Shown: in pieces, positions 56,865 through 64,000 of the stretch | Position numbering within the stretch: the first letter of the stretch is position 1 | Layout: each line of letters opens with the position of its first letter | NCBI GenBank assembly: GCA_037074705.1 | Contig: CM073593.1 | Location: 58,719,501-58,783,500 of the forward strand | Direction: 5' to 3' | DNA from: Zhengitettix transpicula | Lineage: Eukaryota > Arthropoda > Insecta > Orthoptera > Tetrigidae | DNA: 64,000 nt | Made by a program: the position numbers and the translations under genes | The notes under the pieces: model-generated | What the model was told of the DNA's origin: nothing | Database searches by the model: none | The model's input: the letters and a program-made list of their open reading frames with translations, nothing else

Positions 56865-57810
56865 GTGGATGGAGTCCCTGATACCACACACACGTGGTCA
56901 CAAATGAACACCTCACGAAATACAACAGAATATACTGCGATTGTTCGGCAAGGCTGCTTGTCCCATCCTTCATTTTACGCCTTATGATCGATTTATTCAA
57001 GGTCATACCCCTCGCTCAAAACATCTTCCAAGATACATCTAATTTTTTTCGGACTACAGAAATTCTAAGGGTACGAATAGCCCATAATTCCTCAACAAAA
57101 TCTGAGAAAATATAATAAAAATTGATACCTTCAAATTATTTCTCGATAAGAAAGCTTATCCTGACAACAATCCATATTTAATAATAATATAAAAACGATG
57201 TAGGTTGGAAACAAAGTTTAAATTTTTTTCAAAATTATTCGGAGAGATTAATGACTTCTTGAAAATCGATATCATTAAAAAATTTTATTTGCAATTATCA
57301 GGTAAACGCAGAGAATATTTTCTTGGTGGAACGAAAAATGTTTTTCAGTTCAAAAGACGTAATGACCAATAAAACATCTCTTTCCTATCATCCAAAATAA
57401 CTGCCTACAACATCCACAAAATACGTGCCGTATTGGAAAATTTTAATTTATTTAAGAACATTCTTAATTTACCATCACGTTGACAGCTACATATGTGACA
57501 TAACGTTAGGAGCCTTTTTGTTAACATTTAGCATATTGACGAGGATTTATTTAAATAATTATGACGATTAAATTATTACAATAAATATTTTTGTATAAGC
57601 CATTAAAACTTGAAAGTAACGTATTATTAAATACAAATGTTATATCAAACAATTTACATTGTAAACGACAAATTCTGCAACTGTATTCTACACAAAATTC
57701 ACATTCAAAGAAAAAAAGCAGCCTTGCCGAACAATCGCAGAATATTCTGTTGTTTTTCGTGAGGTGTTCATTTGTGACCACGTGTGTGTGGTATCAGGGA
57801 CTCCATCCAC
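56865..57810. mobile_element. 946-bp element with 94-bp inverted repeats
   Basis: The left arm 56865-56958 (starting GTGGATGGAGTCCCTGATAC, ending TGTTCGGCAAGGCTGCT) and right arm 57717-57810 are inverse copies with only two mismatches in 94 bp. The 758-bp interior is AT-rich and non-coding. Each arm contains CCACACACACGTGGT, itself a palindrome with a CACGTG centre. The structure fits a recent non-autonomous foldback DNA transposon or a recent inverted duplication. No target-site duplication is obvious. Confidence 0.75.
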
Positions 57811-58429
57811 TGTGTCTCATGGTATTATCTCGTTAGAATTTTTGTGTTTTTCTTAAAACAATAAGTGATTCAATAATATTTATGGGAGTTATTTTAAATA
57901 AAATGAAATAAAACCTAATCTAAATAGTAAAAAAATTATTTTTCGTATTTAATTGTACATAATGGTACATAATTATATTATAAATAATTTTAAAAATAAT
58001 AATTACGTAACAAATATATCACCTGAAGAGGTTCTAAAAATTTAAGGATAAAACTTAGTGTTTGTTTAATTGGGGGATGTTTTTCTTTATAAATCATTAG
58101 AGTTTTATTCATGAAATTAATCTATATTTTCAATTCAGGCACATTTTTCAGTTTTATTGCAGCCATGTTGGGTCAAATTACTCTATGTGAAACATTCCAT
58201 AGTCATCGGTTACCAAGTTGTCCTCCATGTGATATGGCCTTATCTGCTTAACCATTTTGTAAGCTGTAAAAAAAATTACCCCATATTCAACGCGATATGT
58301 GTTTAGTCTAAAAGTGAAAGCGTTAAGAAGCTCTCGTAATAAAAATTGCCGCACAACTTTGAGACAAGTCTCTAGGACCTCGGCAACTGCGAACAGCGTA
58401 ACAAGGATTTTCAATTAGCCTTCGCCATT
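57811..58429. other. AT-rich non-coding DNA
   Basis: Nothing recognised. Confidence 0.55.
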
Positions 58430-58870
58430 CCCGAAGAGTGTTTTCGGGTTTACGACACACGTCTTGTTTAAGCGCGCCCTTTTATTTCCCCGGGTTTCCA
58501 CGACAGATGAGCTGAAGCCCGTTGCATGCTTGAGTGGGTCTGTTGAGTTACAAGCCTGCAATACTTGCCGCGGCTCTTTGAGTCTTTGCGGAAGCTCAGA
58601 GGGAAGCAACTGGAGTAGAAGTTAGCTATAGCGACACAGACGTGTGAATTGCTCCAGACGGCTGGAGCGATGTAAATCGGATGGGAGTTTAGGGGGACAG
58701 ACAGATTGGCTGCGTAATCCCCACTGCATAACGACATGGGCAACCCGAGATTAATTACGGAGCCGCAGGGGATGCTGGAACATCGGCGAGCTCATTCTTC
58801 ACGCGAGGCCACTGTAACAACCCCGTCCGCTCCTCACGGCCGTCCCCAACTTTGCTACTTAGGCCCGGTA
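58430..58870. other. GC-rich island, function unknown
   Basis: A marked rise in GC with unique-looking sequence. Minus-strand frames of 64 and 91 codons resemble no family. No paired splice signals stand out. Candidate conserved non-coding or promoter-like region. Confidence 0.3.
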
Positions 58871-59390
58871 ATTTCTATAACTACGTAATTACGCACAACT
58901 ATGAACACACAATTGTATAAATTAAACTCATTTAATCAATTAAGTCCATTCAGGAGGAAGAGATACGACGAGGCGGACAAAACTCACGTAAACATATAAT
59001 AGTACTATACAGTTATTATATAATAGTAACCGTGACCAGCCTAGCGTCACGATTATACCTTTACTTGGCTTTCCTTCAACGTAGACGACATACACACAGG
59101 CTTTATCGGTTTCTACACGGCGTATCAGTAAGGACTTTACAAATTTATAAGCTTATAAAAAAATTAATGGTATCATTTTAAAGCAAAACACGTCAAATTT
59201 TCATAGTCACTTTGGAATACGGCAAAATAAATGTATATAAGCATGTAAAGTTTTAGCAGTATTTTTGATGCACCGTGTACAGCAAAACATACATGATCGG
59301 ATCTTTTAGGCATCGATAAAAACTAGTTTTTAATTTTGACATGCTTACCCGAAGGTTTTCAATAGTCGCCAATTTACCGTTTTAAAAAAG
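58871..59390. other. AT-rich non-coding DNA
   Basis: Nothing recognised. Confidence 0.5.
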
Positions 59391-59480
59391 CATTAAAGGA
59401 TCAGGATGGAAAAATCAAAACAGGACTTGGACTCGAACCCAGGATCTCTAAATCTAGGCCATGTGATGCAGTGAAATGTC
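59391..59480 (-). mobile_element. tRNA-derived SINE head fragment
   Basis: On the minus strand a consensus RNA polymerase III B box (GGTTCGAGTCC, 59439-59429) precedes GATTTTTCCATCCTGATC, the same linker as in the SINE at 40.3 kb. The fragment is truncated soon after the linker. Confidence 0.65.
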
Positions 59481-59504
59481 GTTGATGTAGCGCTTGGACC
59501 TGTA

Positions 59505-59665
59505 GTAGACTCGGAAAAGCTTAGATGGTAGAGCACACACATACCCCGGGCTCGATTCCCGGTTAAGTCGACATTTTTTTAAAATCTTGGTCCTTGAATT
59601 CAATTTCATGGCCTATAAGGCTGGACTTTGCTTGGAAGCTTTCCTTCTTCTCTTAGTTTTTTATC
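59505..59665 (+). mobile_element. tRNA-derived SINE
   Basis: An A-box-like TAGATGGTAGAGCAC (59522-59536) and B box GGCTCGATTCC (59549-59559) form a tRNA-like head with an intact T-arm stem (CCGGG/CCCGG). It lacks an anticodon arm of normal length, so it is not a tRNA gene. The tail GAATTCAATTTCATGGCC, TATAAGGCTGGACTTTGC and TTGGAAGCTTTCC matches the copy at 40.3 kb. It lies head-to-head with the minus-strand fragment just upstream. Confidence 0.75.
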
Positions 59666-62600
59666 AAATATTTTTATAAATTTCTCAATCATTAATTTTA
59701 GCATCAAACATTTTTAGCTAATCTTTTGTCGGTATTCTAATGATTAATTTTTTACTTAGATCAGGGCTTCCACCAATTTTCCAAATTTATTTATAGTACG
59801 GACTTTCAAATTATTAAAATTAATATTTGTTTTTAAAAATAAAATTTTTCGACATATATAATTAAAAAATATGTACAAATAGATGTCAATCTGGACCGAA
59901 CATGATTTAAAGAATTACCATATACTTCTGGAAGAAACCGATTAACTCTATAGTCGAATGTTATAATTTTTACAATTTTAAGGTGTGTATATAACTATGT
60001 ATTAGTGATAGTAGAATAAAATAATTAAAATTGTCAGATAATTAGTTACACGAATATATAAATTGAAATGGTTTATAATCTATGTTTCATTACAATACAT
60101 AAGTATGAAAACATATCGAAATGTCTTACTAAATTCCTTTTAATAATTTTGGAGAGATTTATTAACTATTTAGTAAATTGGTGGCAGATAGAAACCATTT
60201 AGGTAAGGATGTGAATATATTATAATAAATATCAAACATTTTTTTAAAAATATCTTGAACTAATTCTTAATATCAGACGTATTTCTGAAATTTTCGGGTA
60301 ATCATATTTGCACATTATGCAGTATTAAAAATTTTATTTATTGGACCAACGATAAAGAAACACCGGAACTGAGGAAAATATTCTTAAACGTAACAGTAAA
60401 TTTGTAGCAAGTACGCGTCTACACAGTTACAAATAAATAGTGGTCATGCAATGACCAATCTTTTATATGATTCAGGTACAGGCAATAATGTGCAGAAATT
60501 TGGAATTAATGTTTCCATAACAAACATTCCTTGCGGTTAAAGAGAGTACTTAATTTTGGTCAATCGAAGGTTTTAATTAGTTTTAGATAAAACAGATTTA
60601 CTTGGAACAGTTTATTGTCCACTGGTTTTTAATTAAAATATTTGATTAAATAAGTTGTGTGCGAGAATATCTTTGGCCAATCTTTATTCACGTAACGTTA
60701 CTTAACTGCTGTTTTAGACTAAGGATATTACTTTAAGTTCAGAAGGCTTTTCAGCCTGCCGTTAATGCTAACGGTAATATGTGGTATTTAGAGTAAAATG
60801 TCAAAGGCGTCACCGGTGAAGTGCTGATGGTTTACCTGGAAGATTTATAGAGCTTTGCGTGGCGTTGGAAGAAATTTCAGGTTACGTAATATGAAAAACG
60901 AATATTACAATATATAAACTATATTTTTAAGAAATAATTGAGTATTTGATAAATATTGGCATTTTCTAAGCTATACTTTGTGATTAAATAAGACTGGAGT
61001 AGTTTTTGCTAATGATGGGGAAAATTAAAATATTATAAATAAATAAAAATCGTTGCAAAATCAAATACTACATTCATTATAATTCGGTTGGTGCGTATAT
61101 CCTGAGTAATGGACAACAGAAATGTAAAAACTATTTTTAAGTCCTTTCCCGTTAACAGAGAGTTAACTACAGAGAGTAGTACAGATATTAAGTTCAGGGA
61201 TTTACGACTTGAATGTGTTAACTGCGTTCTGGTTAAGTAAACTGCAAAATAGTGCGGTTGTGAACCAGACCCTTATTTCCACTCTCGAGATTGCAGCTAT
61301 AAATTATTTTCAAAAGCGCTTACCATATACATACGCAGTGTGTAATTATACGAATATTTTAATAATTTTTAATTTTACGTTTGTTTTTAATAGTATCAAA
61401 TGTATATTAAAACGTATAACAGACAGTTACTCATAAAACATTTGTGTGTGTTCTTTTCCTTGCTAAACTCAGATTTCATTCAGCTTCATTAAAAAAAATA
61501 CTGTCACATAATTTTTTGAAAGAATCCGTCTCCAATTAGTCATAAACTATATGTTATAGGAATATATTATTACTTCGATTTCGAAAGTAATGGTACAATA
61601 TTAATTTTAGAACAGGGTGCGCCATCTAATTTAATTTAGAGCCACTACCTGAAGCTCGATTTTTTTCATCCTTATAGGAAATATCCACTAGAAAAGTTTA
61701 ATTATCGTTATATATCTAATACTCGAAAAACCTAATATTAAATATTATTATTAACATTTTATTGTTTACATCAATTGGTAGGTTTTGTTCTGAAAAAATT
61801 ATTTCAATTAACTAATATACCTGTCACAATTGTGTACTGAATTGAATATCTAAAAAAATTTCATATACGCACATGCTTCATAATTATACTATAATTCGCT
61901 ACGATTTATTTATTTTGGTTTTATAAATTGTATGCGAAGAGTGCTTAAAATTTATAACATTTTCTAAAGTAATTTTTTAACATTCAAATTTTATATAATT
62001 GGAATTTTTGTGTGTGTAAATGTTATTATAATGTAATTATATAATTAATTACGTAAGTAGTTATTTCACTGACTAATTATTTATACTTGAGTCACAATTT
62101 ACTGACAAATAAAAGCAGCCAAACCCATTATTTATTAATTTATAAAAGATTTTATAGAATATGAAATTGGAATTAAGTAAAAAAACTGAGTAGTTGTAAG
62201 GAATTGATTTTTTTAGGTATATAATATTACTAATACTACTACGTGTAGAATGATTTTAATTTCCTGTGAAATGTTTTGAACAGAAATAGGAGTAACACTC
62301 TTAAGCTAAAAGATAAAATGGCTATTTTTTTTTCTATCTCAGTGAAATGAATATTCATTTATTAAAACACCTCACCGTTGTACTGAGTTTGATTTCTCTG
62401 CTGTATAACTTAAATGTTCTACTGATACATGCTTATCTGGCAGTTGCTCATTTATTCACACAAAGTATAAATAAAAAATATGCTCATGATCTTAACTAAT
62501 TATTATTTCTGGAATCCAGTTTTGTTTCATGTTGGAAAAATTAATTACACACTCAGTAGTTTAGACCTGAATAATTATTTTTTATTTAATATATTTGCAA

Positions 62601-62790
62601 ACGAATTATTATTTCTTGAATTTAGACTTTTACACTAATTTCAGTCCACATATGTTAACAAATTTTATTTAATGGACAGTGAATTTTATTTTTCTACTCA
62701 TTATGAATGAATTATATTTGGGAAACGCTCAATTGTGTTTATATGAATAATTAAAAATAAATGTAAGCAACATTTTCGACTCACAATTTC
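59666..62790. other. AT-rich non-coding DNA
   Basis: No exon, RNA gene or named repeat recognised. ORFs are short and AT-driven. Confidence 0.55.
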
Positions 62791-63110
62791 AGTAGTGCTG
62801 CTTACCAAAGGGAGAGGGATTATGCGGTCTGTAATTGGTGTCTTTGGTTTGTGAGACTCGTGTTTGGCGAGTGAAGTCTAGGTGCCATTCCTGTCACCGC
62901 CGTAACTCACTCTTAACAGGGTTACACCAGCTGTGGTTGCACAGAGCTCCAGTCGGAAGCGTTACCCCTCATGGGATCCATGGCTGGATACAAGATTTAC
63001 AGGGTGGTTAGTTTGGGGATTAACTGCGCTTCCCTTATTTGCTCAAGGTTGAGGGTTGGAAGCGGTTGTAGAAGAGCTCAAGAAGTCCCTTACGCGGATA
63101 TTCCTCAGTA
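62791..63110. other. GC-richer segment, possible interspersed repeat
   Basis: Contains phrases such as GGTTTGTGAGACTCGTG and GTTACCCCTCATGGGATCC, unlike the flanking DNA. No ORF or RNA polymerase III box is clear. Nature unknown. Confidence 0.25.
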
Positions 63111-64000
63111 ATATTTTCCTAAATTCTTGCAACATATTCTTAATAATAGTATTTCGTCTGAAATGATTTTATAAACGAGTAACTACAATTTTTAACAAGC
63201 TAAAAATAGGTTTATCATTACATGAAAATATTTACTGTCAACTTATGGACTCATTTATAAAATCTCAACTTAACTGTGGGCCTAATTAACTTTATCAATA
63301 AGTTCACAGGCTACTAGTGTACGACGACTTCGTCTAGTTTCCGTAGCAGAACTGAAGAGTTGTATAAATAAACTCAACTAAACAAGGAAGTTAATTAATT
63401 TCAGACTTAAAAAAATAATGAACATTTCTAATAATTACTTTAATTGAGATACACTCGCATTTATTTCCCATTGGTTCAATATAGTTGATTTGTTTTTATA
63501 TCGTGACGATGCCAAAATTTACCAGTAACTCCTCACTCTCAATTCGAGTTTTCTATAAGTACCACTGTGTTCACAGTCCGTCTCTCAATACTCCTTTACG
63601 GGTAATTCCGAAAGAACTATAGTCCCTTGGTACACGAACTCACGTTAATTACCGAAAATTAGAAAATAAGTGCGGTGATCTGCACCTCTCTCGGATTTTC
63701 CAGCTAATCACAAATTTTTCGCCAATCAGCTCGATTTACCACTCATAAAATCATAAAACCTTTGGTGTATGGCCTTGATTGTAGGCCTGTAAAAGTGTCA
63801 CTTTACAGTGTTATATTTTTATAATATAAATATTACGTCTATATAAAAATCTAAATATTTTCTTGAGACCGATCTATCGCTTAAGTTCTGCAATACGGTT
63901 CCAAAACCCCCAAAATACAAAAAGTATTCGTTTTTATTCGTATTTGCCTGAAGTCATACAGAACATTCTGCGTAGATTTCTGTGTACCACACGCCATTAT
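63111..64000. other. Non-coding DNA to window end
   Basis: Mixed AT-rich sequence with a moderately GC-richer patch at 63500-63780. Nothing recognised. Confidence 0.45.

Noticed and set aside
59515..59575. A tRNA gene
   Set aside because: B box and T arm are good but there is no anticodon arm of proper length, and the sequence continues into a repeated tail; it is a SINE.
1..64000. CRISPR array, operons, bacterial or viral gene clusters
   Set aside because: No regularly spaced repeats, no bacterial gene density; introns, SINEs and a non-LTR retrotransposon show a eukaryotic nuclear region.

Overview
This 64-kb window is AT-rich nuclear DNA from a eukaryote, most likely an insect. The evidence is GC-rich exons bounded by GT/AG splice sites inside long AT-rich introns, an intact jockey-clade non-LTR retrotransposon, mariner debris, tRNA-derived SINEs and many short foldback repeats. 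Introns longer than 10 kb crowded with repeats suit a large-genome, hemimetabolous insect (cockroach, termite, orthopteran or stick-insect type). The species cannot be fixed from sequence alone.

Host genes (+ strand). A 1.94-kb exon (6159-8097) encodes a low-complexity, Ser/Pro/Tyr/Arg-rich region. It ends in a tryptophan-anchored motif (ARERWHWAYNKIIMQLN) matching the calmodulin-binding segment of UNC-13/Munc13, so I read it as an N-terminal unc-13 exon. About 15.6 kb downstream, two exons (23675-23776 and 23874-24384) are separated by a 97-bp intron and join in frame. They encode another Ser/Pro-rich disordered segment and may belong to the same locus, but the protein is not recognised. No C1, C2 or MUN exon was found. 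Most of the window therefore looks intronic or intergenic.

Mobile DNA. At 34544-39230 (- strand) lies an apparently full-length, intact jockey-clade element. It has a 5' UTR with an initiator and a downstream promoter element at canonical spacing, a gag-like ORF1 with zinc knuckles, an endonuclease/reverse-transcriptase ORF2 overlapping ORF1 by 14 nt, and a poly(A) tail. Elsewhere there are a mariner transposase fossil (~55.8-56.1 kb), a 946-bp element with 94-bp near-identical inverted repeats (56865-57810), SINE pieces with RNA polymerase III B boxes (40.3, 43.8 and 59.4-59.7 kb), and a dispersed repeat family sharing a GAGGGTAATCCAC core (30.8, 43.5 and 50.5 kb).

Most interesting signal. 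Many short foldback repeats carry the layout CTGATGA - hairpin - GAAAC - GTC/GTT, the conserved core of a type I hammerhead ribozyme with a minimal helix III. At least six copies (9987, 10258, 22485, 29797, 40003/40192 and 47168) keep most of the core in one orientation or the other. Several sit in inverted pairs inside 200-470 bp palindromes. This recalls the hammerheads of Penelope-like elements and retrozymes, but no Penelope reverse transcriptase is visible here, so these are probably non-autonomous derivatives. A second palindromic family (5.2, 18.4, 19.0, 22.9 and 47.7 kb) seems to share a decayed version of the same core.
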